DNA of 43,027 nt from Propionibacteriaceae bacterium (GCA_009779115.1 WREX01000005.1:1-43027); one strand, 5' to 3'; positions 1 through 8,018 are shown, numbered from the stretch's first letter. Notes: generated from the letters alone by a model not told the origin. Program-made: numbers and translations.

Positions 1-152
1 CGCTTGACCACGGTGAGCTGGGTCTGCTCGACCGTGGTGAAACGCCGCTCGCACTGGGGGCATTGCCTCCGGCGCCGGATACTCGTCCCATCGTCGACCA
101 GCCGCGAGTCCGTGACCCGCGAATCAGGGTATTTGCAGTACGGGCAGTGCAT
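1..152 (-). CDS. nrdR: Transcriptional repressor NrdR, N-terminal part (cut by window edge)
   Basis: NrdR represses ribonucleotide reductase genes in response to bound ATP/dATP; it has an N-terminal zinc ribbon that binds DNA and a C-terminal ATP-cone. Only the first 50 codons are inside the window, and the gene continues past position 1. The visible protein begins [17 protein letters not shown] and has four cysteines at residues 3, 6, 31 and 34 (CPYC and CPQC), followed by ERRFTTVE; this spacing is typical of the NrdR zinc ribbon. The ATG at 152-150 gives the usual family start. The ATP-cone lies outside the window. An NrdR-box-like palindrome lies 80-100 bases upstream, which suggests autoregulation, possibly with a downstream reductase gene. 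Finding nrdR near lexA matches mycobacteria, where nrdR, a membrane-protein gene and lexA are adjacent. Confidence 0.93.
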   Translation of the reverse strand, partial: MHCPYCKYPDSRVTDSRLVDDGTSIRRRRQCPQCERRFTTVEQTQLTVVK

Positions 153-204
153 GTCTCTCCTTGTCGCTGTTCTCCGTGTCATGGTCAGTAATCAGCACTG
201 ACCT

Positions 205-249
205 ACTATACATGGGAGAATTACACCGATGTCACTACTAGATGTAGTG
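205..249 (-). promoter_or_regulatory. Putative nrdR promoter with NrdR box
   Basis: Read on the minus strand, 249-233 is CACTACATCTAGTAGTG, an inverted repeat close to the published NrdR box ACACWATATCTDGTGT (about 12 of 16 positions agree when aligned from 250). A -10-like TATAGT lies at 210-205. A -35-like GTGACA lies at 235-230 with a 19-base spacer, so the box would overlap the -35. NrdR boxes usually occur in pairs; a convincing second copy was not found. The assignment rests on similarity and position, not on a genome-wide motif search. Confidence 0.5.
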
Positions 250-265
250 GTGACTCACCTTACTC

Positions 266-310
266 TCCCGACATGAGATCGCAAAAATCAGGTGTCCCGG
301 CGTGTCGGGA
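266..310 (-). terminator. Possible terminator hairpins downstream of DUF2752 gene
   Basis: On the minus strand, downstream of the stop at 361, TCCCG (310-306) pairs with CGGGA (299-295) around a 6-base loop. About seven bases later there is a TTTTT run near 287-283. A second, longer-range pairing is possible between TCCCGACA (266-273) and TGTCGGGA (303-310). The stem is short, so this is a weak call. Confidence 0.3.
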
Positions 311-360
311 ATTGAGGAAAAAAGATGAACGGTGCAGGCAAGACGGGCCGCGAGGACGGC

Positions 361-765
361 TCAGATGAGGTTTCTCACGAAGACCCAGGCGACTGCAATC
401 ACCCCGGCAAACACCCACCAGTACTGGCTGACCGCCTGCGGGAGCCAGCGGTTGCCGCGGCCTGGATGGCGCAGCCATTCGATGATCCAGCCCACGGTGC
501 GTACAGCCAGTAGGACGCCGAACACCAGGAGGACGGCGTTGAAATGCCAGGCGGCCACCAGATCCCCATGGAGGAGAGCGCTGCCCATGCGGGTGCCCCC
601 GCAGAAGGGGCACGACCAGCCGGTCAGCATCCGGAAGGGACAAGGCATGCCCAGTCCCGTAAACGAGTACACCAGGGACAATCCGGTGCCAACCGCCACG
701 AAACCGCCGACTGCCGCCAGGCACTCTTTCGGTCGTCGGGGTAGGACCACGGGGGTTGATTGCAC
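361..765 (-). CDS. DUF2752 family membrane protein
   Basis: Predicted small integral membrane protein of unknown function. The core reads MPCPFRMLTGWSCPFCGGTR followed by LLHGDLVAAWHFNAVLL, the diagnostic CPxR-LTG-CPxCGGTR pattern of DUF2752. Hydrophobic stretches flank it at about residues 10-30, 60-85 and 110-130. The start chosen is GTG at 765-763 (134 residues). The open frame extends upstream to 921, but that extension is arginine/proline-rich and not family-like. A TATACT hexamer at 779-774 lies 8 bases before this GTG, so the mRNA may be leaderless. It is divergent from the RDD gene across a 224-base gap. The cysteine pairs look like a possible metal site, but no function is known. Confidence 0.8.
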   Translation of the reverse strand: MQSTPVVLPRRPKECLAAVGGFVAVGTGLSLVYSFTGLGMPCPFRMLTGWSCPFCGGTRMGSALLHGDLVAAWHFNAVLLVFGVLLAVRTVGWIIEWLRHPGRGNRWLPQAVSQYWWVFAGVIAVAWVFVRNLI

Positions 766-773
766 ACATCGGA

Positions 774-779
774 GTATAG
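774..779 (-). promoter_or_regulatory. Candidate -10 element for a leaderless DUF2752 transcript
   Basis: TATACT on the minus strand at 779-774, 8 bases from the GTG at 765. No clear Shine-Dalgarno sequence precedes that GTG. No good -35 was found. The rest of the 766-989 intergenic region shows no other recognisable feature apart from the ribosome-binding site of the next gene. Confidence 0.35.
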
Positions 780-989
780 ACCGGCGACCACCAGGCTTGT
801 GGTGACGCGAGAGCCCACCCGCGGATTCCGGCAAGAATCCCGCCAGCACTTTTGATCCGCAGCCCCATGAACCCACAACCGGTGAGTCCCGTGGATCTAG
901 CCACACCGGCGCGAAACACAAGACAATTGGCAGCAGGGCACGCTAGCCTGGGGGAGGTCACGCCGACTAGGTCGAGAGAAGGACTAATC

Positions 990-2006
990 ATGAGCACTGA
1001 CAATTACGGCTCAACCCCCGACAACGGTTCCACGCCGACTGCGCCACCTGTGCCTGGTTACACACCGGCTCCCGGAGATGGCTCGCCTGCCACCCCGCCG
1101 GCCCCGCCTGACGGTTCGGTTCCGCCTGCACCGTCGTACGGTACTGTCCCGCCTGCACCGTCGTACGGAACTGTCCCGCCTGCACCGTCGTACGGAACTG
1201 TCCCGCCTGCGCCGTCGTACGATGCTGTCCCGCCTGCGTCGTCGTACGGTACTGTCCCTCCCGAGGCACCCGGCGTCGGATACGGCCAGTCCGCTCCTCC
1301 TCCAACGCCGACACCGAACTACGGCCAAGTCCCACCGGCATCGACGCCGCCCGACTATGGACAGGCTCCCACAGCCTCCCCGGCGCTGGATGATGGCCAG
1401 ATTCCACCGGCTTCACCCCTTTCTGACTACACTCAAGGCCCCATTGCCTCTCCACCTCCTGATTTTGGTCAGACCCCACCGGTGGCACCCCCCCTCTCCT
1501 TTGGCGAGATGCCTGCGGCCCAGGGCACTGGGCAATTCCCCTCTGCCCCCTCGTTCCCTCTCACACCGGCACCAGGTGACTTCGTGTCTAACAGTTTCTC
1601 CACTCCTTCAGGTCCCCTACCCCCTCTGGCTTCATTCGGCCAGCGGGCCTATGGTTTCCTCATCGACTGGGTCCCGATGATCGTGTTGGGTTTGATCGGT
1701 GGCCTCACGAGGAGTGTCATTGTCATGATCTTGTGCTTCCTTCTCATGCTGGCTTGGGGGATCTATAACGTTGGCTATCTCGGCGGCACGACCGGAGTGT
1801 CCTACGGCCGAAGGATGGCTGGTACGAAACTCGTGCGAGAAGACACCCTTCAACCGATTGGTTTTGGGATGGGCATCGGGCGTTACTTCGCCCACTACAT
1901 AGACTCGGCCATCTGCGGGCTGGGCTTCTTGTTCCCCCTGTTCACTCCCAAGAGACAAACCATCGCGGACATGATCTGCCGAAGCATCGTCATCGTGAAC
2001 AAGTAG
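990..2006 (+). CDS. Proline-rich RDD-domain membrane protein
   Basis: Predicted 338-residue membrane protein. Residues 1-205 are a disordered Pro/Ser/Tyr/Gly-rich cytoplasmic tail. The C-terminal part is an RDD domain: it opens [14 protein letters not shown], has two hydrophobic segments ([12 protein letters not shown] and [16 protein letters not shown]), then [16 protein letters not shown] and a final hydrophobic segment with [11 protein letters not shown]. The conserved R and D residues of the family are present. The start at 990 is chosen because AGAGAAGGA lies 7-15 bases upstream; the frame is also open upstream to 852. RDD proteins are membrane proteins of mostly unknown function, some proposed as ion or small-molecule transporters. 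The tail includes five 9-residue repeats (PPAPSYGTV type). Confidence 0.85.
   Translation: MSTDNYGSTPDNGSTPTAPPVPGYTPAPGDGSPATPPAPPDGSVPPAPSYGTVPPAPSYGTVPPAPSYGTVPPAPSYDAVPPASSYGTVPPEAPGVGYGQSAPPPTPTPNYGQVPPASTPPDYGQAPTASPALDDGQIPPASPLSDYTQGPIASPPPDFGQTPPVAPPLSFGEMPAAQGTGQFPSAPSFPLTPAPGDFVSNSFSTPSGPLPPLASFGQRAYGFLIDWVPMIVLGLIGGLTRSVIVMILCFLLMLAWGIYNVGYLGGTTGVSYGRRMAGTKLVREDTLQPIGFGMGIGRYFAHYIDSAICGLGFLFPLFTPKRQTIADMICRSIVIVNK
1123..1257 (+). repeat. Five tandem 27-bp coding repeats in the RDD protein tail
   Basis: Five consecutive 27-base units start at 1123, 1150, 1177, 1204 and 1231, each of the form CCGCCTGCACCGTCGTACGG plus seven more bases. Units 1-3 are nearly identical; units 4 and 5 carry substitutions. 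They encode [18 protein letters not shown] and PPASSYGTV and keep the frame. Confidence 0.9.
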
Positions 2007-2022
2007 TCTTAGCCATCACCAT

Positions 2023-2044
2023 CTTAGCCAGCATTCAGGCTAAG
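2023..2044. terminator. Hairpin between convergent genes
   Basis: CTTAGCC (2023-2029) pairs with GGCTAAG (2038-2044) around an 8-base loop. It lies 17 bases after the RDD stop and overlaps the stop codon of the convergent gene, so it could serve both strands. There is no long T run, as is common in high-GC actinobacteria, so termination is inferred only from structure and place. Confidence 0.45.
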
Positions 2045-2555
2045 GCAGCGGGGTGTTCGGTATCGCCAGAAAGGCCCAGATCAGGGTGGCGGCTGCTGTG
2101 ACGAAAACGGTCGCCACTGATCCGAGGGCAGCCACAGCTCGTACTGAGCTACGCGCCTGTGTGGCGGCCACTGCGTGTGCGAACGCCTTGCGCCGGGAAT
2201 GGGCTGACACTTCCCCATCGGTCACCACGTGCAACCGGGGAAGCTGAGCGCTGCGGCGATCCGGTGACAGATCGGGGTCCGCCCAGTCCCGTGTGTCCAG
2301 CAGCCCCCGCCCGATATGACCAGCTTCCGGCCAATACTGGTCCACCCAGAACTGGCGTGGCAATCGGTGTGCCGCAGGCGCGATTCCGGTTCGGCCACCA
2401 CCCAGGTGGGCCGGACGTTTGGTCACCATAGACCCAGTGGTGAGCATTCCCACATGCGACCGCCCAGCAACTCTGATGCGGCGACTGAGTGGCACGTCCT
2501 CGATTGAGGCAGAGGAATACCCCTCAGTTTGCCTCGTGTGCTCCATTAGGCTCAT
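2040..2555 (-). CDS. Small C-terminally anchored membrane protein, divergent from lexA; candidate SOS-induced division inhibitor
   Basis: The 171-residue product has no recognised domain. Residues 1-135 are polar, with many Arg and His. Residues about 137-164 form one hydrophobic helix (VRAVAALGSV...LIWAFLAI) followed by a 7-residue tail, so it looks tail-anchored with the N-terminal part in the cytoplasm. The ATG at 2555 is preceded by AAAGGA at 2567-2562. Three LexA boxes lie in the 178 bases shared with lexA; the nearest ends 13 bases before this start. In M. tuberculosis the gene between lexA and nrdR is Rv2719c (ChiZ), and in Corynebacterium glutamicum it is divS; both are SOS-induced membrane proteins that affect cell division. 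By position and regulation this gene may play that role, but no LysM domain is present and no sequence similarity is claimed. Confidence 0.7.
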   Translation of the reverse strand: MSLMEHTRQTEGYSSASIEDVPLSRRIRVAGRSHVGMLTTGSMVTKRPAHLGGGRTGIAPAAHRLPRQFWVDQYWPEAGHIGRGLLDTRDWADPDLSPDRRSAQLPRLHVVTDGEVSAHSRRKAFAHAVAATQARSSVRAVAALGSVATVFVTAAATLIWAFLAIPNTPLP

Positions 2556-2567
2556 GTCATGATCCTT

Positions 2568-2583
2568 TCGTACATCCGTTCGA
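2568..2583 (-). promoter_or_regulatory. LexA box 3 (next to the membrane-protein gene)
   Basis: TCGTACATCCGTTCGA matches the actinobacterial SOS box TCGAAC-N4-GTTCGA at 11 of the 12 fixed positions. It ends just upstream of the AAAGGA ribosome-binding site of the minus-strand gene, so LexA bound here should block that gene more than lexA. Confidence 0.75.
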
Positions 2584-2610
2584 TATATTTCTAGTCCCGA
2601 CCGCTGAAGA

Positions 2611-2629
2611 AATCAAACATCTGTTCGAT
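2611..2629 (-). promoter_or_regulatory. LexA box 2
   Basis: TCAAACATCTGTTCGA (2613-2628) matches the SOS box at 11 of 12 fixed positions. The 19-base segment 2611-2629 is the exact reverse complement of 2686-2704, which holds LexA box 1. The dyad centre is at about 2657. Confidence 0.85.
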
Positions 2630-2685
2630 TCCGGCGTGTCGTGATCACTACTACACACCACTGCTCGGACATTTTTTCCGACACG

Positions 2686-2704
2686 ATCGAACAGATGTTT
2701 GATT
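2686..2704 (+). promoter_or_regulatory. LexA box 1 (operator of lexA)
   Basis: TCGAACAGATGTTTGA (2687-2702) matches the SOS box at 11 of 12 fixed positions. It overlaps the proposed -35 of lexA, which fits repression by blocking polymerase. It is an exact inverted copy of box 2. Confidence 0.88.
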
Positions 2705-2727
2705 CTGGGCGATTCGTTGGTTACGCT
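2699..2727 (+). promoter_or_regulatory. Putative lexA promoter, leaderless
   Basis: TTGATT (2699-2704) and TACGCT (2722-2727) are separated by 17 bases, a good -35/-10 arrangement. The -10 ends 6 bases before the ATG at 2734, which would place the transcription start on the start codon. No Shine-Dalgarno sequence precedes that ATG, which agrees with a leaderless mRNA. Confidence 0.6.
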
Positions 2728-2733
2728 GGCGAC

Positions 2734-3441
2734 ATGGAATCGCAGCAGGAGCCCACGGGCACACAGAAGGTCTTTCACTCCAATGTCACCGAGATGCCTG
2801 ATGGGCCCGCCGGCGCCGACGGACTGACGATGCGCCAGCACCGGATCCTCCAGGTGATTCGGGCCTCGACCACTGAACGCGGATACCCACCCACCGTGAG
2901 GGAAATTTGCGAGCAGGTGGGCCTCAACTCCCCATCATCGGTCGCGCATCAGCTGAGGGTCCTCCAAACCCGGGGATTCATCAGACGAGACCCCAACCGA
3001 CCGCGCGCCTTGGAAGTCCTGCTGCCTCACGACTCGGATGGGTCCGATTCCGCCCGCCCGTCAGAGCCGTACGTCCGTGTGCCATTAGTGGGGCGCATCG
3101 CAGCTGGACTGCCGATCACCGCCGAACAGCACCTGGACGACACTTACGTCCTGCCGGAGCAACTGGTCGGCACAGGAACGTTGTTCATGCTTGAAGTTCA
3201 CGGGGACTCCATGATTGACGCTGCCATCTGCGATGGGGATCTCGTCGTCGTGCGCCAGCAGCCCACTGCCGAGAATGGGGAGATCGTCGCAGCTCTGCTC
3301 GGGGAGGAAGCCACTGTCAAGGTGCTCAAGCGCACGCCCGGACAGGTCTGGCTCCTGCCACAGAACCGGCTGTACTCCCCCATCGACGGCAACCAGGCGT
3401 CGATCCTCGGCAAAGTTGTCGCCGTCATGCGCAGAGTCTGA
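2734..3441 (+). CDS. lexA: LexA repressor, SOS master regulator (self-cleaving S24 peptidase)
   Basis: LexA represses DNA-damage genes until RecA filaments trigger its self-cleavage. The product has 235 residues, close to mycobacterial LexA. The winged helix-turn-helix covers residues 32-95 ([42 protein letters not shown]). The cleavage site is Ala124-Gly125 in GRIAAGLP. The catalytic serine is Ser159 (GDSM) and the lysine is Lys196 (ATVKVLK); the spacings 35 and 37 equal those of E. coli LexA (84/119/156). The frame is open to 2641, but that would place LexA box 1 inside the coding region, so the ATG at 2734 is preferred. It is convergent with uvrD2, with a 12-base gap. Confidence 0.97.
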   Translation: MESQQEPTGTQKVFHSNVTEMPDGPAGADGLTMRQHRILQVIRASTTERGYPPTVREICEQVGLNSPSSVAHQLRVLQTRGFIRRDPNRPRALEVLLPHDSDGSDSARPSEPYVRVPLVGRIAAGLPITAEQHLDDTYVLPEQLVGTGTLFMLEVHGDSMIDAAICDGDLVVVRQQPTAENGEIVAALLGEEATVKVLKRTPGQVWLLPQNRLYSPIDGNQASILGKVVAVMRRV

Positions 3442-3453
3442 TTTCGTCGCTGC

Positions 3454-4878
3454 TCACCGCACCTCCTCGATGAATCTGGACGCGGACGCGGGACGCCCAT
3501 CGACGCTGGTCGGCCAGGATACCTTCAGGAATGATCGCGCCCGGGTGAGGCCGACATAGACCAGTCTTCTTTCTTCCGCACTGTGTTCCTGGGTCACCGC
3601 CAGCGGATGAGGGACCGCGCCATCATGCAATCCGCACAGTGCCACCGCCTCCCACTCCAGTCCCTTGGCTGAGTGCAATGTGCCCACCCGTACCCCTGAA
3701 GAATCAGCGGTCGGCTCGGTCCATTGCGGGACGAAAGGTATCCCCGCCCCCGACAGAAGCTGCCCCATGGCCTGGGCTTGGGCACGAGTGCGGAATAGTA
3801 CGGCCATCTGCTCCCAGCTGACCTGGTCGCGCCGGCGCTCCTTCAGCCACTCGGCTGTGGCTGCCAACTCCTCTGACGAGTCGGCGTACCCGCATAGCTC
3901 CACCTGACTTCCCGATTCGCGCATGGCCTGCAACTGCACACCTGAACGAGTCACGCGATTGGCGAGAGCAAGAATCTGGGGAGTCGATCTGTAGTTGCGA
4001 GTCAGGCCGAGGCTGACACACCCGGGATGGCTGTCGGCGAACCGCTCCAGATACGCCGACCTCGACCCCGCGAAAGAATGGATGGTCTGGGCCGGGTCCC
4101 CCATCACGCACACGTCGGAGCGTGAGCCCACCCACAGTTCCACCAACCGGGCCTGAACGGGCGAAATGTCCTGGAACTCGTCGAAGATGAAGTGACGATA
4201 GGTCGACCGGACTTTCCTGACGACTTCGGGCTGGGTGGCCAGCAGGGCGACCGTGCACAGCAACAAGTCGTCCAGGTCGATCACACACGCGGCCTGCTTA
4301 GCCTGCTCGTACGCCACCAGGGCATCAGCGACAGTGTCGGTATCGGCGTGCAGGACCCTTCGGCGCTCGGCTCCGGCCAGGTCGGCATAGTCCTCGGGAA
4401 GGACATTGGTCTGTTTGGTCCATGATATTTCTGTCGAGATTTCTCGTACTGTCGCCTGGGTGGCCTTGAGACCGACGCGTTCGCAGGCCTGGGCGACCAG
4501 GGGTTCACGGTGATCCTCGACGCGTGGCAATTCAGAGTTGTACGCTTCCGGCCAGAAATACTGTGCTTGGCGCAGGGCGGCGGAATGGAAGGTCCGTGAC
4601 TGGACCTGCCTCACGCCCATGGCTGCCAACCGCTGTTTCAGCCCGGTGGCTGCTGCTGTCGTGAAGGTGACGGCCAGGGTCGCGCGCGGGTCGAGGGCCC
4701 CCACGGCGCAAGCATAGGCGACGCGGGCAGTCAGCGTCGTGGTCTTGCCGGTCCCCGCCCCGGCGATCACGCCCACGGGAACGCCAAGGGTCTCGGCGAC
4801 CTCGCGCTGATCGGGGTCCAACCCATCGAGGATCTCGTTGCTCTCCACAGTATCTACTGTGCCATGGCCGTACGACAT
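3454..4878 (-). CDS. uvrD2: UvrD2-like SF1A DNA helicase, short form without HRDC domain
   Basis: 3'-5' DNA translocase/helicase of the UvrD/Rep family acting in repair. Motifs seen: I GVIAGAGTGKTTTL, Ia AVTFTTAAA, II HFIFDEFQD, III CVMGDPAQTIHSFAGS, IV LTRNYRST, V VGTLHSAKGLEW and VI LVYVGLTRAR, so the motor looks intact. The phrase VQSRTFHSAALRQAQYFWPE resembles actinobacterial UvrD2. The protein is about 474 residues and stops soon after motif VI. Mycobacterial UvrD2 is about 700 residues and continues into a tetracysteine motif and an HRDC domain, both absent here. The start is uncertain: ATG 4878 has AGGTGA 10 bases upstream, while ATG 4923 lacks a well-placed site. It is divergent from recC. 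The uvrD2/nudC/adnBA linkage is conserved with mycobacteria. Confidence 0.85.
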   Translation of the reverse strand: MSYGHGTVDTVESNEILDGLDPDQREVAETLGVPVGVIAGAGTGKTTTLTARVAYACAVGALDPRATLAVTFTTAAATGLKQRLAAMGVRQVQSRTFHSAALRQAQYFWPEAYNSELPRVEDHREPLVAQACERVGLKATQATVREISTEISWTKQTNVLPEDYADLAGAERRRVLHADTDTVADALVAYEQAKQAACVIDLDDLLLCTVALLATQPEVVRKVRSTYRHFIFDEFQDISPVQARLVELWVGSRSDVCVMGDPAQTIHSFAGSRSAYLERFADSHPGCVSLGLTRNYRSTPQILALANRVTRSGVQLQAMRESGSQVELCGYADSSEELAATAEWLKERRRDQVSWEQMAVLFRTRAQAQAMGQLLSGAGIPFVPQWTEPTADSSGVRVGTLHSAKGLEWEAVALCGLHDGAVPHPLAVTQEHSAEERRLVYVGLTRARSFLKVSWPTSVDGRPASASRFIEEVR

Positions 4879-4927
4879 CTGTGACCGTTCACCTGGATGC
4901 GAATGGGAAAATGTCCGAGCCATGGCC

Positions 4928-4933
4928 TAACGT
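4928..4933 (+). promoter_or_regulatory. Candidate -10 element for recCBD
   Basis: TAACGT (4928-4933) has a TANNNT form and lies 7 bases before the GTG at 4941. No ribosome-binding site precedes that GTG, so a leaderless transcript is possible. No -35 was recognised, and no LexA box was seen here. Confidence 0.3.
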
Positions 4934-4940
4934 GTCTCCT

Positions 4941-7900
4941 GTGATCCGATACACCGCATCCACGGTCGAATCCCTGGCTGACCGCCTGGGTCATCAGTTG
5001 CGCGCGCCGGTGGGAGATCCGTTCGCGGAAGACCTGGTTCTGACCCGTTCCGGCGGCCTCCAGCGATGGCTCGCTCAGCGTCTCAGCAGTCTTCTGGGTG
5101 CTGGCGCCCACCACGATGGGGTCTGCGCCCGGGTGCGGTTCGCCACCCTGCCGCAATTCGCCGCCAGCTTGCGCCCATCAGGCTGCGATTGGTCGCCTCA
5201 CAGCCTGATGGCCCCTGTCATGGCGGCCTTGGACGACGTTGTCCATCTCGATGATTTCGCTCAAGTACGCTCTCATCTGGCGGATCCTGTGACTCGTCCC
5301 AGACGCAGAATGAATGTCGTCCACCTGGCCGCCGGGCGATTCTCAACGTACGCGCGATGGAACCAGCCCATGCTCATCCGTTGGGGTCAAGATGACTTCG
5401 TGTCACCTGAGGGGACCACTTTGCCACCTGAGCACTGGTGGCAGGCAATCTTGTGGAATCGAGTCTGTGCGCGACTGGGGACGACTCCCTGGCTGGACGC
5501 CGAATCAGATTGCAGGGCAGCGGTCGAAGCGGGAAAACAGTTCAGCCGGATCGCGCTCTTCTGCCCCGACCAGATCACACCAACTCAGTCGCGATGGCTG
5601 GAGGCGCTGGACACAGCACATCCGATCGCGGTCTTCACCCAGCGTCATGTACGCAGCGAAGAGCCAGCCGGTGACAGGGTTGCCGCCATGATGTCACCGC
5701 GGTTGAGATCAGTGGCCCAGGCCTTGGAGGACCTGTGTCCCGAAGAATCCACCTTGGCTGACGAGGCGGCGCCCGGTCTGCTCGGAGGCGTGCAAAGTGC
5801 CTGGTCAGCCCAAACACTGGCAACCAGCGGCACCGGGCGTACTGGGATGGTTGACAATTCGGTCCAGATTCATACCGGACCCGCTGATCAGCAGGCGGAG
5901 ATCCTGTCCACCGTGGTGGTGTCGATGCTGGCCCGGGACCCTAGCCTCGAACCCAGGGACATCCTCGTCCTGGTCCACCAGATGGCCAGGGACTTTCCCG
6001 TACTCGACGCCTATTTCAGGCCTGACGACACCGACCTGGCCCATCCCAGGCACCGGATCCGAGCGTCGGTCTCCTCCGGTGCCCCCGCTGGGGGCACGGC
6101 CGCAGACTTGTTGATTTTCCTGTGCGACCTGGTGCAGTCGCGCGCTGGTGCGGAGGATCTGGTGAGGTTGTGCAGCTTTCCGGCTGTGATGGCGCACTTC
6201 GGTTTCGCAGACACGGACCTTGACCGATTGTCGTCTCTGGTTCTGGCCTCTGGCGTCCGCTGGGGAGTCAACCCAGCCCACCGCGCCAAGGAGGGGATGG
6301 CCGGCTTCCCGCAAAACACCTGGATGGCAGGGCTGGGCCGCATGGTCCTGGGAGTCGCGTTGAGCGAAGACGACTTGGTGTACCAGGGGACGGTGCTTCC
6401 CCTCGATGCCGTGGACTCCGACACTGTTCGTCTGATCGGCGCCCTCGGCCAAATCATCACCCACGTGCGCTCATGCTGCGATCAGTGGAGTCTTCCCGCC
6501 GAGCCAGGCACGTGGGTTAACCGATTCCAGGCAACCCTGGACGCCCTGACCGGCGACGAGTGGAGGAACAGTGCCGTCGGCACGGCGCTGTGGCAGATGG
6601 GACAAGAGCAGTCGGTGGGCTTGGGGCTGCCAGAAGCCGAAACCGGGTTGCGTCACTCGTGGAGCGAGCAAGCCTGGCAATCTTCCTTCCTCAACGGCGA
6701 CCTCGCCATCACCTCGTGGTCAACGATGTCGCTGGTGCCTCACAAGGTCGTGATCCTGGTCGGGCTCGACGCCGCTTCATTCCCGAGCGCTTCCCTGGTC
6801 GATGGCGACGATATTGTCAGAAATCAGCCTTGTCCCCAGGAGGACGGTCGCGCCCACGACAAGCAGGTCTTCTACGACGCGCTCATGTCGGCCCGCGAGA
6901 CCTTCATCGCCATCTGCACAGGAGTGGACCCCTTCACCGGACAGCCTGTCCCGCTTCCCACCCCGGTCTGCGATCTGCTCACCGCCTGTGCTGTCGCCTC
7001 CCGAGAGCCTCTCGCAGCGGTCGAAGAAGCCCTTGTTCACGATCATGGTCTGGGACCCACCCACACCGCTGACCGGCTCCCACAGCCGAAACCTCGTCTT
7101 CTGACATCGCCCGTCAGCCATCTCGATCAGGTCGAGGTCGATGACTTGTGTGAGGTGTACGCCAACCCCGCCTCAGCCTGGTTGAAGCGCAACGCCGGAG
7201 TCACTTCTTCGACTCTCAAGCCTGTCGACCCTTGGTCAGCGACGTTGCCCGTGACACTGTCAGCACTGGAGAAATGGCAGATCACGAACCGGATGCTCCA
7301 TCTGCTGCGGGCTGGAAAACCTCCCCAGGACATCCTGCAGGCCGAGCTTCGCCGTGGGACTGTGCCCCCCTCGGACGCCGGGGTAACTCTGGCTCAAGAG
7401 TGCTTGTTCCAAGCCAGAGGGATTCTCAAACAAGCCCAGCCAATCCTGGAACAGGAACTGAGGTGGCGCACCATCGATCTTCCGGGGCAGCAGGTCCCCC
7501 GCCTGACAGGTCAGATCGGCGTGCGGGGTGACGTCGTTCTCGACCTGTTGGCGGGCAGGGTCCAGCCACGACACCAGATCGCGGCCTGGGTACGAATCCT
7601 CAGCCTGCAGGTCGCGTACCCCGACACGATCTTCAGGGCAGTATTGGTCTCAGGCAAGGGGACTGTCATGCTGACTGCTCCTTCGCCCGACGAAGCCGGC
7701 CGACACCTGACGGTCCTGCGTCAGGTCTTCCAGAAAGGACTGCTCTCGCCCTTGCCCCTGCCCTCGGCCCCATCCGCCACCGCGGCCCGGATGATGGTGC
7801 GCGATCTCAACCCGGCCGACGGTGGGGTCTCACGGCAGTTGGACACCGAGTGGGAACGAGACCCCTGCTGGGCACTGGTGTGGCCCACCCCTGACGACAT

Positions 7901-8018
7901 GTGGCGCCAACCACCTGAAGAGGACGAGACCGGGCCCGGTCTGGAATCCGCGAGCCGGTTCCTGGCGCTGTCTCGCTTGATCTATGGGCCCCTGGTCACA
8001 GCGGGGGGTGTGTCATGA
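4941..8018 (+). CDS. recC: Exodeoxyribonuclease V gamma subunit RecC
   Basis: RecC is the subunit of the RecBCD helicase-nuclease that splits the DNA strands and scans for Chi. The 1025-residue product opens VIRYTASTVESLADRL, matching the typical RecC start (IR-Y-S-ALA-L), and soon has DPFAEDLVLTRSGGLQRWLAQ and a RFSTYARWNQPML segment. It lacks the helicase motifs of its partners, as expected, since RecC has degenerate helicase and nuclease folds. The GTG at 4941 is chosen because it gives the family N-terminus; the frame is open from 4881. It overlaps recB by four bases (ATGA), so recC, recB and recD are probably one transcript with coupled translation. Length is slightly below E. coli RecC (1122). 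Confidence 0.93.
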   Translation: MIRYTASTVESLADRLGHQLRAPVGDPFAEDLVLTRSGGLQRWLAQRLSSLLGAGAHHDGVCARVRFATLPQFAASLRPSGCDWSPHSLMAPVMAALDDVVHLDDFAQVRSHLADPVTRPRRRMNVVHLAAGRFSTYARWNQPMLIRWGQDDFVSPEGTTLPPEHWWQAILWNRVCARLGTTPWLDAESDCRAAVEAGKQFSRIALFCPDQITPTQSRWLEALDTAHPIAVFTQRHVRSEEPAGDRVAAMMSPRLRSVAQALEDLCPEESTLADEAAPGLLGGVQSAWSAQTLATSGTGRTGMVDNSVQIHTGPADQQAEILSTVVVSMLARDPSLEPRDILVLVHQMARDFPVLDAYFRPDDTDLAHPRHRIRASVSSGAPAGGTAADLLIFLCDLVQSRAGAEDLVRLCSFPAVMAHFGFADTDLDRLSSLVLASGVRWGVNPAHRAKEGMAGFPQNTWMAGLGRMVLGVALSEDDLVYQGTVLPLDAVDSDTVRLIGALGQIITHVRSCCDQWSLPAEPGTWVNRFQATLDALTGDEWRNSAVGTALWQMGQEQSVGLGLPEAETGLRHSWSEQAWQSSFLNGDLAITSWSTMSLVPHKVVILVGLDAASFPSASLVDGDDIVRNQPCPQEDGRAHDKQVFYDALMSARETFIAICTGVDPFTGQPVPLPTPVCDLLTACAVASREPLAAVEEALVHDHGLGPTHTADRLPQPKPRLLTSPVSHLDQVEVDDLCEVYANPASAWLKRNAGVTSSTLKPVDPWSATLPVTLSALEKWQITNRMLHLLRAGKPPQDILQAELRRGTVPPSDAGVTLAQECLFQARGILKQAQPILEQELRWRTIDLPGQQVPRLTGQIGVRGDVVLDLLAGRVQPRHQIAAWVRILSLQVAYPDTIFRAVLVSGKGTVMLTAPSPDEAGRHLTVLRQVFQKGLLSPLPLPSAPSATAARMMVRDLNPADGGVSRQLDTEWERDPCWALVWPTPDDMWRQPPEEDETGPGLESASRFLALSRLIYGPLVTAGGVS

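Noticed and set aside
1123..1257. Regular 27-bp units could be mistaken for a CRISPR array
   Set aside because: The units are directly tandem without spacers and encode an in-frame proline-rich tail.
2611..2704. 19-base perfect inverted repeats as insertion-sequence ends
   Set aside because: Each copy is a LexA box in the lexA promoter; there is no transposase and only 56 bases lie between them.
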